64,000 nucleotides of DNA from Enterobacter mori (GCF_025244905.1 NZ_CP104285.1:2852001-2916000), one strand, 5' to 3'. Counted from the first letter of the stretch, positions 29,648 to 39,632 are shown. Program-made: numbers and translations. Notes: generated by a model not told the origin, from the sequence alone.

Positions 29648-30439
29648 ATGCACACATTTATGCGTTCAGGACTGACCGGGCTGGTATTGCTGGCAACCAG
29701 CGCAGCGGCGCTGGCCCAGGAGGTGACCGTTATGATCTCGGGCGGTTTTAAAGCCGCCCTGGAAAAGCTCGCGCCAGAGTATGAAGCCAAAAGTGGCGAC
29801 CGCATTGTGCTGATCCCGGGGCCATCCATGGGACAAACGCCCCAGGCCATCCCCAACCGCCTGGCGCGCGGAGAAAAAGCGGACGTGGTGATTATGGTCG
29901 GGGATGCGCTGGCGCATCTGGCGAAGGACAGGATGGTCAAAGAGGGCTCGCGCGTTGAGCTGGCGGATTCGCCCGTCGGCGTGGTGGTGAAAGCAGGCTC
30001 GCCGGTGCCGGATATCGCCACGGAGGCCACCCTGCGCCAGACCCTGCTGAAGGCGAACGCTATCGCATACTCCGACAGCGCCAGCGGGCGGTATGTGCAA
30101 ACTCAGCTGTTTAAAAAACTGGGGATTGAAGAGCAGGTTGCGGGAAAAGCGCACAAGGTTGAGCGGATCCCGGTCGCGTCGGAAGTGGCAAAAGGGAAGT
30201 ACAGCATCGGGCTCCAGCAGGTGAGCGAGCTGCTGCCTGTTCCGGGGATAACCTTTGTCGGCAAGCTCCCGGATAATCTGCAATACATTACCCGTTTTGC
30301 CGGTGCAGTGACGGCCCACGCGGATCATCCCTCAGAGGCAAAAGCGCTGCTGGATTACCTCGCGTCAGCCAGCGCGCGGGAGACGATAACCGCTACCGGG
30401 ATGATCCCCGTCGCTACGCCGCGCGATAGCGCGCGGTAA
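29648..30439 (+). CDS. ModA-like periplasmic substrate-binding protein
   Basis: Periplasmic binding protein of 263 residues, SBP_bac_11/ModA-like fold. The signal peptide ends ALAQ (residue 24); hallmark stretches are VTVMISGGFKAALEKLAPEYE and RLARGEKADVVIM. No ABC permease or ATPase gene is nearby. Instead it follows citA in the same operon, so it may sense or scavenge a tricarboxylate or oxyanion. It ends inside the 3' end of the convergent LysR gene (26-base overlap). Confidence 0.82.
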   Translation: MHTFMRSGLTGLVLLATSAAALAQEVTVMISGGFKAALEKLAPEYEAKSGDRIVLIPGPSMGQTPQAIPNRLARGEKADVVIMVGDALAHLAKDRMVKEGSRVELADSPVGVVVKAGSPVPDIATEATLRQTLLKANAIAYSDSASGRYVQTQLFKKLGIEEQVAGKAHKVERIPVASEVAKGKYSIGLQQVSELLPVPGITFVGKLPDNLQYITRFAGAVTAHADHPSEAKALLDYLASASARETITATGMIPVATPRDSAR

Positions 30440-31313
30440 TCAGCGTTTCCAGCTCGGCGGCAATCCATGACTGAATACGCCCGCTGCGCCGAATCAGCCC
30501 GACGGTGCGTTTGACTTCGGGTTCGGTCAGCGGGATCTGCGTCAGAATCGAATGTTCAGCGTTCGGCATTGACATCGCGGGGACGGCCGCAATGCCAATC
30601 CCCGCCTCCACCATCCCCAGCATCGTGGTGACGTGGCGCGTTTCACAGATCCCCGGACGCTCGGGCTTCATGTGGCCGAGCATCTGGTCGAGCAGGTTGC
30701 GGTTTCCGGAGGTGATATCCAGGCTGATGTAATCCTGCTGAAAAAACGCCTGCCAGGTCAGATTCTTACGCCCCGCCAGCGGATGATCGCGACGGCATGC
30801 GGCAACGTACACATCCTCCACCAGCGGAATGAACGCGATCTCCGGCTGCAGGCTTCTCGCAAAGCAGATACCAAAATCCGCCTGACCGCTGGTCACCGCC
30901 TCAATGACATTCCCCGCGCTGCTGTCGATAAGCTTAATGCGCACGCGTGGATAGCGGCTGTGGAACTGGCGGATAACCTCGGGCATAAAATGACAGGCAG
31001 CCGAAGGCACAGTGGCGACGGTGATCAGCCCGGTGCGCTCCTCGCTCACCTTGTCGATATCGGCCAGCATCGACTCCACGTTTTCCAGAAGCACCCCACA
31101 GCGCTCGGCAAAGGTTTGCCCGAAGAGCGTCAGCGTCACGCGCCGGGTGGTTCTGTCGAACAGTTTGGCCCCCACTGCCGCCTCCAGCTTTTCGATGCGG
31201 CGGCTTAAGGCAGACTGAGAAATGCAGATAGATTCTGCCGCAATACGGAAATTACCGTATTCCACCAGGGCTCTGAAGGCGTAAAGATCGTTGAGGTCGA
31301 AATTGACGGGCAT
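30414..31313 (-). CDS. LysR-family regulator beside the citA operon
   Basis: LysR-type regulator of 299 residues with canonical helix-turn-helix NFRIAAESICISQSALSRRI near residues 23-42 and an effector domain. ATG at 31313 is chosen; the upstream in-frame TTG at 31325 touches the AAGGA site and is too close. It is convergent with the ModA-like gene and is probably the regulator of the citA operon. An inverted repeat TGATGC-N7-GCATCA at 28225-28243 upstream of citA is a possible operator. Confidence 0.85.
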   Translation of the reverse strand: MPVNFDLNDLYAFRALVEYGNFRIAAESICISQSALSRRIEKLEAAVGAKLFDRTTRRVTLTLFGQTFAERCGVLLENVESMLADIDKVSEERTGLITVATVPSAACHFMPEVIRQFHSRYPRVRIKLIDSSAGNVIEAVTSGQADFGICFARSLQPEIAFIPLVEDVYVAACRRDHPLAGRKNLTWQAFFQQDYISLDITSGNRNLLDQMLGHMKPERPGICETRHVTTMLGMVEAGIGIAAVPAMSMPNAEHSILTQIPLTEPEVKRTVGLIRRSGRIQSWIAAELETLITARYRAA

Positions 31314-31372
31314 ACTTTCTGGCAATCCTTAGCGCTTTCTGGAAACTCGAACATTCATAATAGCGAGTTATG

Positions 31373-31399
31373 CATCAGCGGCAACCTTCGCCGCTGATG
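31373..31399. terminator. Hairpin at the end of the second flagellar locus
   Basis: Perfect 10-pair stem CATCAGCGGC (31373-31382) and GCCGCTGATG (31390-31399), 7-base loop, 16 bases beyond the cheW stop. There is no long T run. It probably ends the motAB-cheAW transcript before the LysR gene. Confidence 0.55.
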
Positions 31400-31414
31400 T
31401 GCGCCCGGAAAGTG

Positions 31415-31936
31415 CTATGCGCAACAGTGTTCGTCGATGTATGACTCGGCCGCCGACTCTACCAGCGCCATCTCCTCGCGGCTCAGCAGCTTCTCAATAT
31501 TCACCAGAATAATCATTCGGCTGTCGAGCACCCCCAGCCCAAGCAGGTAACGGCCGGAGAGTACCGAGGCCACGTCCGGGGTCGGCTTGATGTTATCCAC
31601 GTCAATCGACAGCACGTCCGCCACGCCGTCAACCACAATGCCCACCACGCGGTCATTCAGATTGAGCACAATGACCACCGTTTTGTCGTCCTGCGACGGG
31701 TCAGGCAGTTCAAAGCGCACGCGCAGATCCACAATCGGCACTATCACGCCGCGCAGGTTAGTGACGCCGGTAATAAAGTTCGGCGCGTTCGGAATGCGCG
31801 TCAGGCGGTCGCAGCCGCGGATCTCCTGCACTTTGAGAATATCAATGCCGTACTCTTCGTCGCCCAGGCGGAATACCAGGTACTCCTGTGCGGTAACGTC
31901 AGCGGCGGTGGGTTTACTGGCGGTTGCTACAGTCAT
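31415..31936 (-). CDS. cheW: Chemotaxis coupling protein CheW (second system)
   Basis: Scaffold that links chemoreceptors to CheA. The protein is 173 residues with one CheW domain: [19 protein letters not shown] near the start, [14 protein letters not shown] in the middle. Its start overlaps the cheA stop (ATGA). It is the last gene of motAB-cheAW; no cheRBYZ or receptor genes follow, unlike the E. coli meche operon. Confidence 0.95.
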   Translation of the reverse strand: MTVATASKPTAADVTAQEYLVFRLGDEEYGIDILKVQEIRGCDRLTRIPNAPNFITGVTNLRGVIVPIVDLRVRFELPDPSQDDKTVVIVLNLNDRVVGIVVDGVADVLSIDVDNIKPTPDVASVLSGRYLLGLGVLDSRMIILVNIEKLLSREEMALVESAAESYIDEHCCA

Positions 31937-33888
31937 GCTATTACCCCCTCCCTCTGGGGTTGTGGAACGTTGAGCGTCGACAGCTCAACCACATCAAGGA
32001 TCAGCGCCACGCTGCCATCTCCGAGGATGGTCGCCGCGGAGACGCCAGGCACTTTGCGGTAGTTATGTTCAAGATTCTTCACCACCACCTGCTGCTGGCC
32101 GATAAGCTGATCGACCCACAGCGCATAGCGGCAGCCCGCGCTTTGCACGATAACCACAATACCGTCGTCGGCAGGCGCTTCGCCCGCCACCGAGAGGCGC
32201 TGGCGCAGCAGCACCAGCGGCAGATATTCACCGCGCACCTGCAGCAGCCGCTCTTCACCCACAAAGCGGCACAGCATCTCGTCGGTTGGGCGCAGCGATT
32301 CCATCACCGCGCCCAGCGGCAGAACGTAAATCTCGTCCCCCACCTTCACCAGCATGCCGTCGAGGATCGCCAGCGTCAGCGGCAGGATAATGCGGATAGT
32401 CGTTCCGGCACCGGGCGTTGAGAGCACGTCCACGTGGCCGCCCATCGCCAGAATATTGCGTCGGACCACGTCCATGCCCACGCCGCGCCCGGACACGTCC
32501 GTCACGCTCTCGGCGGTGGAAAAACCGGCGGCGAAGATCAGCATCCACACGTCGTCATCGCTCATGGTGTCGCTGATGGCCATCCCCTGCGAACGGGCTT
32601 TGGCGAGGATTTTTTCCCGGTTAAGGCCAGCCCCATCGTCGCTGACTTCAATCACAATATTGCCGCCGTGGTGCTCAGCGGAGAGCATCAGGTTTCCGGT
32701 CACCGGTTTCCCTTTGGCAACGCGCGCCTCTTTCTCTTCAATACCGTGGTCGAGGCTGTTACGCACCAGGTGGGTAAGCGGGTCGATAATGCGCTCGATC
32801 AGGCTCTTATCCAGCTCGGCGGACCCGCCTTTGAGCGTCAGTTCGACCTCTTTATTGAGACGGGAGCCCAGGTCGTGCACCAGCCGCGGGAAGCGGCTAA
32901 AGACGTAATCCATCGGCATCATACGAATGGACATTACCGACTCCTGCAGCTCGCGGGTGTTGCGCTCCATCTGCGCCACGCAGCCGGACAGCAGATCGTA
33001 GCTGGCCGGGTCGAGGGTTCTCGACAGCTGGGAGAGCATCGCCTGAGTGATGATCAGCTCGCCGACCTGGTTGATGATCTGGTCAACTTTGCTCACCGCC
33101 ACGCGAATGCTGCCCGACTCCTGATTCGCCGCCCGCGAGGCTGGCGACGCTTTTTTGGCGACGGCCTCCGGCGCGGCAGCCGGTTTTTGCTCCGGCTCTG
33201 GCGCAGGTGCGGTCAGGGGCTCTGCGGGGTTCACCTCAATTTGCTTACTGTCGAGTACAAAGCAGAGTACGGCGGTGATATCGTCCCCCGAGGCGGTGGT
33301 CAGCAGCGTGACCGTCATGCTGTCCGGCGTCGTCTCGACGTGCGTAATCTCGCCCATATTGGTCAGCTCGTCGCGCAGCATCGTCTGCTCGCGCTCCCCG
33401 ACGTTATGCAGGGTCACCACCAGCGAGGTTTCCGTCTCCTGCGCCGCGCTGACGGGCTGCGGTGCTGCGGATTCAGGGGTTGCCGCTGGCGGCGCGGGCT
33501 GTTGGCCCTCAAGGGCAATCTCCCTCAGGGCTTCACAGATATAGCGATAACGGGCTTCATCAGGCTCCTGCGAAGACTGATAGGCTTCCAGCTGCGCTTG
33601 CATAATGTCCTTACATTCCAGAAAAAGGTTGATGATTGACCGACTGAGCGCCCTCTCCCCTGCCCGCGCCTGATCGAGGAGATTTTCCAGCAGGTGAGTT
33701 GTCTCCTGTAAAGCACTGAAGCCAAAGGTGGCCGCGCCCCCTTTCAGCGAGTGAGCCGCGCGAAAGATGGCGTTCAGCTGCTCCAGGTCCGGCGCCGCGA
33801 CGTCAAGCTGCAGCAGCAGCTGTTCCATTTCGGCCAGCAGCTCTTCCGCCTCGGTAAAAAAAATCTGCGAAAAATCATTCATGTCCAT
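31933..33888 (-). CDS. cheA: Chemotaxis histidine kinase CheA (second system)
   Basis: Autokinase that phosphorylates CheY and CheB, 651 residues. All five domains can be traced: P1 with phosphoacceptor H46 ([14 protein letters not shown]), P2 around 150-225, dimerisation P3, ATP-binding P4 with [19 protein letters not shown] and GRGVGMDV, and a CheW-like P5. The acidic/Pro/Ala linkers flank P2 as in E. coli. P2 being retained implies that a CheY or CheB partner exists. It overlaps motB by 14 bases. Confidence 0.96.
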   Translation of the reverse strand: MDMNDFSQIFFTEAEELLAEMEQLLLQLDVAAPDLEQLNAIFRAAHSLKGGAATFGFSALQETTHLLENLLDQARAGERALSRSIINLFLECKDIMQAQLEAYQSSQEPDEARYRYICEALREIALEGQQPAPPAATPESAAPQPVSAAQETETSLVVTLHNVGEREQTMLRDELTNMGEITHVETTPDSMTVTLLTTASGDDITAVLCFVLDSKQIEVNPAEPLTAPAPEPEQKPAAAPEAVAKKASPASRAANQESGSIRVAVSKVDQIINQVGELIITQAMLSQLSRTLDPASYDLLSGCVAQMERNTRELQESVMSIRMMPMDYVFSRFPRLVHDLGSRLNKEVELTLKGGSAELDKSLIERIIDPLTHLVRNSLDHGIEEKEARVAKGKPVTGNLMLSAEHHGGNIVIEVSDDGAGLNREKILAKARSQGMAISDTMSDDDVWMLIFAAGFSTAESVTDVSGRGVGMDVVRRNILAMGGHVDVLSTPGAGTTIRIILPLTLAILDGMLVKVGDEIYVLPLGAVMESLRPTDEMLCRFVGEERLLQVRGEYLPLVLLRQRLSVAGEAPADDGIVVIVQSAGCRYALWVDQLIGQQQVVVKNLEHNYRKVPGVSAATILGDGSVALILDVVELSTLNVPQPQREGVIA

Positions 33889-34780
33889 CGGTATAACCCT
33901 GCACGTTTTGCAGATTGATATCGTTCAGCACGCCGTCTGCGCGCTGGGCATGAGTATCCTCCAGGCGGATCTCCTGCTCTTTCGCGCGACTAAGGACCAG
34001 AATGCTGATGCGGCGGTTGACGGCACTCTCAGGCGACGAGTTGTCCAGCGGCATCCGGCTGGCGGTGCCGATCACGCGTAAAAAGCGCTCATCGCTTAGC
34101 CCACCGCGGACCAGCACCCGACGGGCGGCGTTGGCGCGCCCGGCGGAAAGCTCCCAGTTGCTGTAGCCGCCATCGCCCCCGGCATACGGCAGCGAGTCGG
34201 TATGCCCCGTCAGGCTCAGCGCGTTGGGCAACTCCTGAAGCAGCGGCACCAGGGCCTGCAGAATGCCGTTCATATAGGACTCCGGCAGTTCGCTACCGAC
34301 GCGGAACATCGGGCGGTCCTGCGAGTCGGTGATCTGGATCAGCAGGCCGTCGTTCGTGAGGTTCAGCAGAATGTTGGATTTAAAGTTATTCAGCCGGGGA
34401 TCGGTTTCGATCATCTTCTGCAGCTTCTCTTTCGCCTGCTTCAGGCTTTCAAAGCGCTTGTGCTTGTCAATCGCGTTGATTTGCCCTTTGAATACTTCGC
34501 CCTGCCGCTTGAGGATGTCATCCCCACCCCCGGGGATGACGCTGTCGCTGAGGCTGGTTTTATCACCGTTCGCCATCGACGGCTTAAGCGGCATACGGAA
34601 GTAATCCGCAATCAGCTCTCTTTCCATGTCCGTGGACTGGGAAAGCAGCCACATGACCAGAAAGAAGGCCATCATCGCGGTCATAAAATCGGCATAGGCA
34701 ATCTTCCACGTCCCGCCGTGATGGGCATGTTTCTTCTTTTTGCGCTTACGTGAAATGATGACAGGCGTGACGTTCTTCAT
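33875..34780 (-). CDS. motB: Flagellar stator protein MotB (second system)
   Basis: Stator subunit anchored to peptidoglycan, 301 residues. A single N-terminal helix carries the proton-channel aspartate D31 in AYADFMTAMMAFFLVMWL, a proton-type rather than sodium-type signature. The C-terminal OmpA-like peptidoglycan-binding domain includes LTGHTDSLPY and NWELSAGRANAARRVL. The start overlaps the motA stop by ATGA. Confidence 0.96.
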   Translation of the reverse strand: MKNVTPVIISRKRKKKKHAHHGGTWKIAYADFMTAMMAFFLVMWLLSQSTDMERELIADYFRMPLKPSMANGDKTSLSDSVIPGGGDDILKRQGEVFKGQINAIDKHKRFESLKQAKEKLQKMIETDPRLNNFKSNILLNLTNDGLLIQITDSQDRPMFRVGSELPESYMNGILQALVPLLQELPNALSLTGHTDSLPYAGGDGGYSNWELSAGRANAARRVLVRGGLSDERFLRVIGTASRMPLDNSSPESAVNRRISILVLSRAKEQEIRLEDTHAQRADGVLNDINLQNVQGYTDGHE

Positions 34781-35673
34781 GCGGCGCTGTCCGAGGCTTT
34801 GGTTTTCAGCGTGGCGTTAGATTTGACCTCGCGCACGTGCTCTTCCAGCTCTTCAAACGACGGACGTTCGCTGGTAAAGATGGTTTTACGGCCAAACTCC
34901 ACCGCAATCTGCGGGGCGTAGCCGTTCAGGCTGGAGAGCAGCGTCACCTTGATGCACTGCAAAATTTTGACCTGATCGGAGCTTTTCTGACGCAGCAGCG
35001 TCGCCAGCGGCAAAACAAAACCATAGGCAATAAGAATACCGAGGAAGGTGCCCACCAGCGCGTGACCAATCAGCATCCCCAGCTCGGCGGCCGGGCGGTC
35101 AGCAGAACCCAGCGCATTCACCACCCCCATCACCGCCGCCACAATACCGAAGGCCGGAAACGCATCGCCTACGGTATTCAGACTGTGGGCCGGCACTTCC
35201 AGCTCTTCTTCGCAGGTTTCAATCTCTTCATCCATCAGGGCTTCGATTTCATGAGAATTCATGCTGCCGCCAATCATCAGGCGGAAGTAGTCGAGGATAA
35301 AGTTGGCGAGCATCGGGTCGCTCATCAGGCGGGGATAGGCGCTAAAAATATCGCTGTTCTGCGGATCTTCGATATCCTTTTCCAGCGACATCAGCCCGTG
35401 AACACGGCTTTGCGACAGCAGCAGGAACATCAGCGCCATCAGGTCCATATAGACCGCTTTGTTATAGCGCTTGCCCACGAAGACTTTCACCAGCGCTTTT
35501 CCGGTGGCCTTTAGGGATTTCACGTTGTTACCGACAATGAACGCCCCGACGCCAGCACCGCCGATAATCAGCAGCTCCAGCGGCTGAAACAGCGCCATCA
35601 GATTACCGCCGGACAGAATAAAGCCACCAAAAACGGTCAGTATGACAACAAGATAGCCAACAATAACTAACAC
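34777..35673 (-). CDS. motA: Flagellar stator protein MotA (second system)
   Basis: Stator ion-channel subunit with four transmembrane segments, 298 residues (E. coli 295). GTG at 35673 is the start, since AAAGGAG lies 5 bases upstream and the protein then begins like E. coli MotA (LVIVGYLVV). The cytoplasmic loop keeps SRVHGLMSLEKDIEDP, containing the Arg and Glu that contact FliG, and the channel prolines in VGDAFPAFGIVAAVMG. A longer frame to 35718 would read through a hairpin and has no homology. Confidence 0.95.
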   Translation of the reverse strand: MLVIVGYLVVILTVFGGFILSGGNLMALFQPLELLIIGGAGVGAFIVGNNVKSLKATGKALVKVFVGKRYNKAVYMDLMALMFLLLSQSRVHGLMSLEKDIEDPQNSDIFSAYPRLMSDPMLANFILDYFRLMIGGSMNSHEIEALMDEEIETCEEELEVPAHSLNTVGDAFPAFGIVAAVMGVVNALGSADRPAAELGMLIGHALVGTFLGILIAYGFVLPLATLLRQKSSDQVKILQCIKVTLLSSLNGYAPQIAVEFGRKTIFTSERPSFEELEEHVREVKSNATLKTKASDSAA

Positions 35674-35698
35674 ACTCTCTCCTTTTACTTTTTTGACC

Positions 35699-35719
35699 GA
35701 TGCCGGTTGTCCCGGCATC
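35699..35719. other. Hairpin in the flhDC-motA gap
   Basis: GATGCCGG and CCGGCATC pair with a 5-base loop, 25 bases upstream of the motA GTG. No T run follows on the minus strand, so it is more likely an mRNA processing or stability element than a terminator. Confidence 0.45.
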
Positions 35720-35757
35720 AGGTAAACGCCATCTTGCGCACAGCTGTCCGTCAGGGA

Positions 35758-36333
35758 TTACGCCGTCATGATTTCTGGCGAGATCGCGTTCCTTAACAAT
35801 CCGGTGTTATTCACCTGGGATTTCTTCAGCGCACGCGACGGCGGGCTGCACAAGCTGCAGGTAAATGGGTTTTTAATAAACTCGGTGGTGACGACAAAAC
35901 CTCCGCCACACACGCTGCAGGCTTTACGCGAAATAATGCCGCAGTCGATAAAACGTAATAATGTCCAGGCACGCGTCAGCCCCAGTACCGGCTTCTCATC
36001 AGCACAGGTACTGCACTGCTCCAGATAAAGACGATAGGTCTTCATCAACATTTCAATCGAGCGACCCTGCTCGGTCTTTTTTAAATAGAGGTAAATGTTG
36101 TAGAACATAGAAGAATGAATATTCTGTTCCCACGACATAAACCAGTCTTCGGAAAACGGCAGCATGCCTTTCGGCGGTGGGCAGCCGCGTAATTCTTTGT
36201 ATAAACGAAGCAGACGACGACGGCTCAGCGACGTTTCCGACTCCAGTACCTGCATTCTTGCGCCAAGGGAAATTAAGCCCATGGCAATGTTGACCTCATC
36301 AATTTCCTGCAGCAGACTTTTTTCACCACACAT
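35758..36333 (-). CDS. flhC: Flagellar master regulator subunit FlhC (second system)
   Basis: With FlhD forms the FlhD4C2 activator of class 2 flagellar operons. The protein is 191 residues (E. coli 192). The zinc cluster is intact: C139, C142, C159 and C162 in ACSVCG and FTCSLC. The N-terminus is diverged but keeps MGLISLGARMQVLESET. It starts 2 bases after the flhD stop with a GAGGGGG-like site. Confidence 0.95.
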   Translation of the reverse strand: MCGEKSLLQEIDEVNIAMGLISLGARMQVLESETSLSRRRLLRLYKELRGCPPPKGMLPFSEDWFMSWEQNIHSSMFYNIYLYLKKTEQGRSIEMLMKTYRLYLEQCSTCADEKPVLGLTRAWTLLRFIDCGIISRKACSVCGGGFVVTTEFIKNPFTCSLCSPPSRALKKSQVNNTGLLRNAISPEIMTA

Positions 36334-36335
36334 AA

Positions 36336-36686
36336 TTATGCCCCCTCAGCGGTAATGGCTTCTTCTTCGCTTAAGGCGTTAAGAAGATTGGTCGACAAAA
36401 TAATGCCGGTATGAATTTGCTGCAGTGCTTCAATACGTGAATCTTTGGTCAGATTTTCAATCACCACTTCATCGTCAACGCGCAAGCGACAAATAAGCTG
36501 ATTGGTGGCCGCCAGCTTCATTAACTGCGGTAACGACAGTTCTTTCAGGTTATCAATTGTCCCTTCAGACAATCCAAGGCGAAAACCCGCCGCAAATTTA
36601 TCCTGGCGGATCAGCTGCTGGGCCAGCAGAAGATAGGACAGGTTAATATCATGAATAGTCTGCAGGTACTCGTCAAAATTAGACAC
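36336..36686 (-). CDS. flhD: Flagellar master regulator subunit FlhD (second system)
   Basis: Partner of FlhC, 116 residues as in E. coli. The core IHDINLSYLLLAQQLI and QQIHTGIILSTNLLN are conserved; the middle is clearly diverged from the E. coli form. The start is GTG at 36686 with GGGAG 9 bases upstream. It is the first gene of flhDC and lies directly downstream of fliA, which is unusual. Confidence 0.94.
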   Translation of the reverse strand: MSNFDEYLQTIHDINLSYLLLAQQLIRQDKFAAGFRLGLSEGTIDNLKELSLPQLMKLAATNQLICRLRVDDEVVIENLTKDSRIEALQQIHTGIILSTNLLNALSEEEAITAEGA

Positions 36687-37053
36687 AGGCGAAAACTCCC
36701 AATGTTATTTAGCCATCAGCTGGCATGTCAGTTTAGTCAGATAACGTTTTCGAACTGATGCAGAGAGTCTTTTGGCATTGATATTCACTCAGGTAAGTCA
36801 ATCTTCCTCAGTAAATGAATGACAATCGTGTCAATGCCAAAGGAGGCTGCATCACAAAACTGGCAAAATCATAAACACTAAGTATTTTCCGAACAAGCGA
36901 CAGAAATTTCTCTAAATCCCTGAATTGCTGTTAACCCGTTGATTTAAAGAATTAATAAAGGGTTATTAAACCTTATTAAACCTTGATATTAACGATTAAC
37001 CCTGCATTAAAGGCTGTATTAACAAGATTAATGTTAATGCCTTGTAATTATCT
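36687..37053 (-). promoter_or_regulatory. flhDC upstream region with an 11-bp inverted repeat
   Basis: 367 AT-rich bases between the fliA stop and the flhD start. TTTGGCATTGA (36771-36781) and TCAATGCCAAA (36831-36841) are perfect inverted repeats 49 bases apart. Further upstream, repeated TTATTAAACC units occur near 36960-36985. flhDC promoters are integration points for many regulators, so an operator pair or a long leader hairpin are both possible. No gene was seen. Confidence 0.55.
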
Positions 37054-37773
37054 CTACGCCGATTCCATTCGACTGCGTAACCTTTTAACCGCCAGACTGT
37101 GCAACTGACTCACGCGTGTTTCCGTAATCCCTAAAATCAGCCCAATCTCTTTCATATTCACATCCTGAAGATAATAAAGCTGCAGTAATTGCTGCTCTCT
37201 CTCGGGGATGAACTGAATATGCCCGGCGATCTGCTCCATCAAATTTTCCTTGATGGTGTCATTTAGCGGATTAAGCTGCTCATGATCGTCACCGCTCGTT
37301 TCCCAGCTATCAGCATAATTTTCCTGCAACTCGTCAACCGAGTACATCTGGCTGGTATTATTATCCGCCAGCATCTGCTGAAATTCCTGCAATGGCACGC
37401 CCATGCGCTCCGCAATTTCAGCTTCCGTCGCTTCCCCACCTTTTTCCTGCTCTATTTGCTGAATAATGGCGACAATTTCACGCGTATGGGTTCGTACCCG
37501 CCGCGGAACCCAGTCGCTTTCCCTCAGCTCATCTAATAATGCCCATTTTACCCGCTGGGTGATCCACGCGGTGAGCGTCACCCCTTTTTTCGGGTCAAAG
37601 CTTTCGACTGCGCTTAAAAAACCAATCGAACCCGCCTGAATTAAATCATCCAGCTCGACGCTGGCAGGAAGCCGCTTATGTAACCGCAACGCTTCCTGCC
37701 GCACCAGATAGTGATATTTAGACCAGACTACCGATTTATCTTCCAGCCCTTCGGCCGTGTAAATACCATCCAC
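37054..37773 (-). CDS. fliA: Flagellar sigma factor FliA, sigma-28 (second system)
   Basis: Directs class 3 flagellar promoters. The protein is 239 residues from GTG at 37773, exactly the E. coli length; a longer frame reaches 37839 without homology. Regions 2 to 4 are present: LPASVELDDLIQAGSIG (region 2), LREIGL-like helix NMKEIGLILGITETRVSQLHS (region 4.2). It lies between a chemoreceptor gene and flhDC rather than beside fliC/fliZ. Sequence differences from E. coli in region 2 may explain the GATGA-type -10 elements seen in this locus. Confidence 0.95.
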   Translation of the reverse strand: MDGIYTAEGLEDKSVVWSKYHYLVRQEALRLHKRLPASVELDDLIQAGSIGFLSAVESFDPKKGVTLTAWITQRVKWALLDELRESDWVPRRVRTHTREIVAIIQQIEQEKGGEATEAEIAERMGVPLQEFQQMLADNNTSQMYSVDELQENYADSWETSGDDHEQLNPLNDTIKENLMEQIAGHIQFIPEREQQLLQLYYLQDVNMKEIGLILGITETRVSQLHSLAVKRLRSRMESA

Positions 37774-37931
37774 GATTGCATTCCACCTGCTATTCTCTGC
37801 GAGAATTATCCGGTGAAATGGCGCATTCAAATAGTGCAATAAGCCTTTATAAAAATGCGCATTCTGTTACTTCATTTGCATTAACGGGCTATTTTAATAA
37901 ACAGCGCCATTAATGATGGTAATTAATAAGA

Positions 37932-39557
37932 TTAAAAGGTTTCCCACTGGGCCAGGTCAGGCTCTTTTTGACGCCGTGGCTTATCAGGCTCTTCAGCCAC
38001 GTTCACCATGGTGCTCTCCTGGTTCAGCCTGAACTGCGCTACCAGCCGCTCCAGCGCGTCGGACTGGGCTTCCAGATCGCCCGCCGCCATCGCCGCCTCT
38101 TCCACCATGGCCGCGTTCTGCTGGGTCACCAGATCCATTTCGTTAACCGCCTGCGAAATCTGGTTTATACCTGCACTCTGCTCGTCCGAGGCCGACGTGA
38201 TTTCGCCCATGATCTGCGTCACCTGCGACACGGACGTCACGATCTCCTGCATCACGGTGCTGGCCTGCCCCACCTGACGCGAGCCGATATCAATATTGCT
38301 CACGCTGGTGTTAATCAGCTGGTTAATCTCTTTCGCAGCATCGGCGCTGCGTTTTGCCAGGTTACGCACCTCTTCCGCGACGACCGCGAAGCCGCGTCCC
38401 TGCTCACCGGCGCGCGCCGCTTCCACCGCCGCGTTCAGGGCCAGGATGTTGGTCTGGTTGGCAATACTGTCAATCACGCCGTTGATGTCGGCAATCTGAC
38501 GCGAGCTGGTGGTGATCTGCGCCATGATCTGCTCCAGGCTCTGCATCACTTCGCCGCCGTTATGGGCATTGTTGCTGGCGCTTTCCGCCAGCTCGCGGGC
38601 CGCGTGGGCGTTGTCGGCATTCTGGCGCACGGTGGTCTTGATCTGCTCCATGCTCGCCGCCGTCTCCTGCAGCGCCGCCGCCTGCTCTTCGGTGCGGGAG
38701 GAGAGATCGTTATTGCCGTGGGCAATTTCCTGGGCGTTGGTGTGGATACGCTGCACGCTGTCGCGGATCCCGAGGATCGTGCTGGTCAGGGAGGTACGCA
38801 TGCTCTCCAGTTCGGTCAGCATATTACCGATTTCATTCTGGCTACCGCTTTCAATCTCCTGGCTGAGATCGCCCGCCGCCACGCGGCGCAGCATCTCTAC
38901 CGTCGTCTCCATACGACGTACCAGGGTGTGGCGCAGCCAGAAACGAATGGCGAACAGCAGACCGACGGCCAGAACCATCACTACAATCCCGACGCCCAGC
39001 ATGATCTGGTAGCCGCGCTCGGAAGCTTCAATATAGCTCAGGCTCAACCGGGCGCTGGCATCGCTGTACTGATCCACCTTATTACGCAGCGCGGTGCGCA
39101 GCTCCATATCATGTTCCAGCGAACCGGTATACCCTGCCGGGTTTTGCAGGTAGCCCAGCTTATTTTCGGCAACCTTGTACACTTCGTTAAAAGCCGTATT
39201 CACCTCGGCGGCCAGGCGGCTCTCTTCCGGGGTATTGAACGGCGACGCCATAAAGGCATCCATATTACGGCGCGCAATTTTCACCACGTTCAGCGTGTGT
39301 TTGGCCACGTTCTCAGAGACCGGATTACCCAGCGCCGCCTGCAGCATCAGGCCGTTGGTATTGGCCATCACCGCGCTGATGTTATAGGCCGCATCGCGCA
39401 TCTGATCGTTATTATCAGAGGCCACGACAATGCGTTTAAAATTGGCGTTATTAGAGACCGCGTCATAGACGGAATAGGCTGTTACGCCGAACAGCATCAC
39501 CGCAAACAGACCAATAATAAGGCTGATTGCGCTATATATTTTAAGTTTCGTTAACAT
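37932..39557 (-). CDS. Methyl-accepting chemotaxis protein
   Basis: Chemoreceptor of 541 residues: TM1 (about 7-29), four-helix-bundle periplasmic domain like Tar/Tsr, TM2 (about 187-207), HAMP, and a full signalling domain with the hairpin tip around 365-400 ([17 protein letters not shown]). The C-terminus ends QWETF, matching the NWETF-type tether that docks CheR and CheB. It is therefore built for an adaptation system although none is encoded nearby. The ligand cannot be told from sequence. It lies between flgL and fliA in one direction. Confidence 0.95.
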   Translation of the reverse strand: MLTKLKIYSAISLIIGLFAVMLFGVTAYSVYDAVSNNANFKRIVVASDNNDQMRDAAYNISAVMANTNGLMLQAALGNPVSENVAKHTLNVVKIARRNMDAFMASPFNTPEESRLAAEVNTAFNEVYKVAENKLGYLQNPAGYTGSLEHDMELRTALRNKVDQYSDASARLSLSYIEASERGYQIMLGVGIVVMVLAVGLLFAIRFWLRHTLVRRMETTVEMLRRVAAGDLSQEIESGSQNEIGNMLTELESMRTSLTSTILGIRDSVQRIHTNAQEIAHGNNDLSSRTEEQAAALQETAASMEQIKTTVRQNADNAHAARELAESASNNAHNGGEVMQSLEQIMAQITTSSRQIADINGVIDSIANQTNILALNAAVEAARAGEQGRGFAVVAEEVRNLAKRSADAAKEINQLINTSVSNIDIGSRQVGQASTVMQEIVTSVSQVTQIMGEITSASDEQSAGINQISQAVNEMDLVTQQNAAMVEEAAMAAGDLEAQSDALERLVAQFRLNQESTMVNVAEEPDKPRRQKEPDLAQWETF

Positions 39558-39632
39558 AGTTTCTCACCCGCCGCGCACAGCTTAACCGTACGCGGTGGCG
39601 CCTGAAAAAAGGGAATTAAACGGGTTGGGACG

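Noticed and set aside
32434..33639. Open frame of 401 codons antisense to cheA
   Set aside because: Mirror of cheA codon bias; no ribosome site or recognisable domain.
35699..35719. Hairpin before motA as a transcription terminator
   Set aside because: No T run follows on the minus strand and motAB-cheAW would then lack another obvious promoter.
37968..39554. Open frame of 528 codons antisense to the chemoreceptor gene
   Set aside because: Composition (His/Arg/Gln-rich) and exact overlap with a clear MCP gene mark it as a shadow frame.
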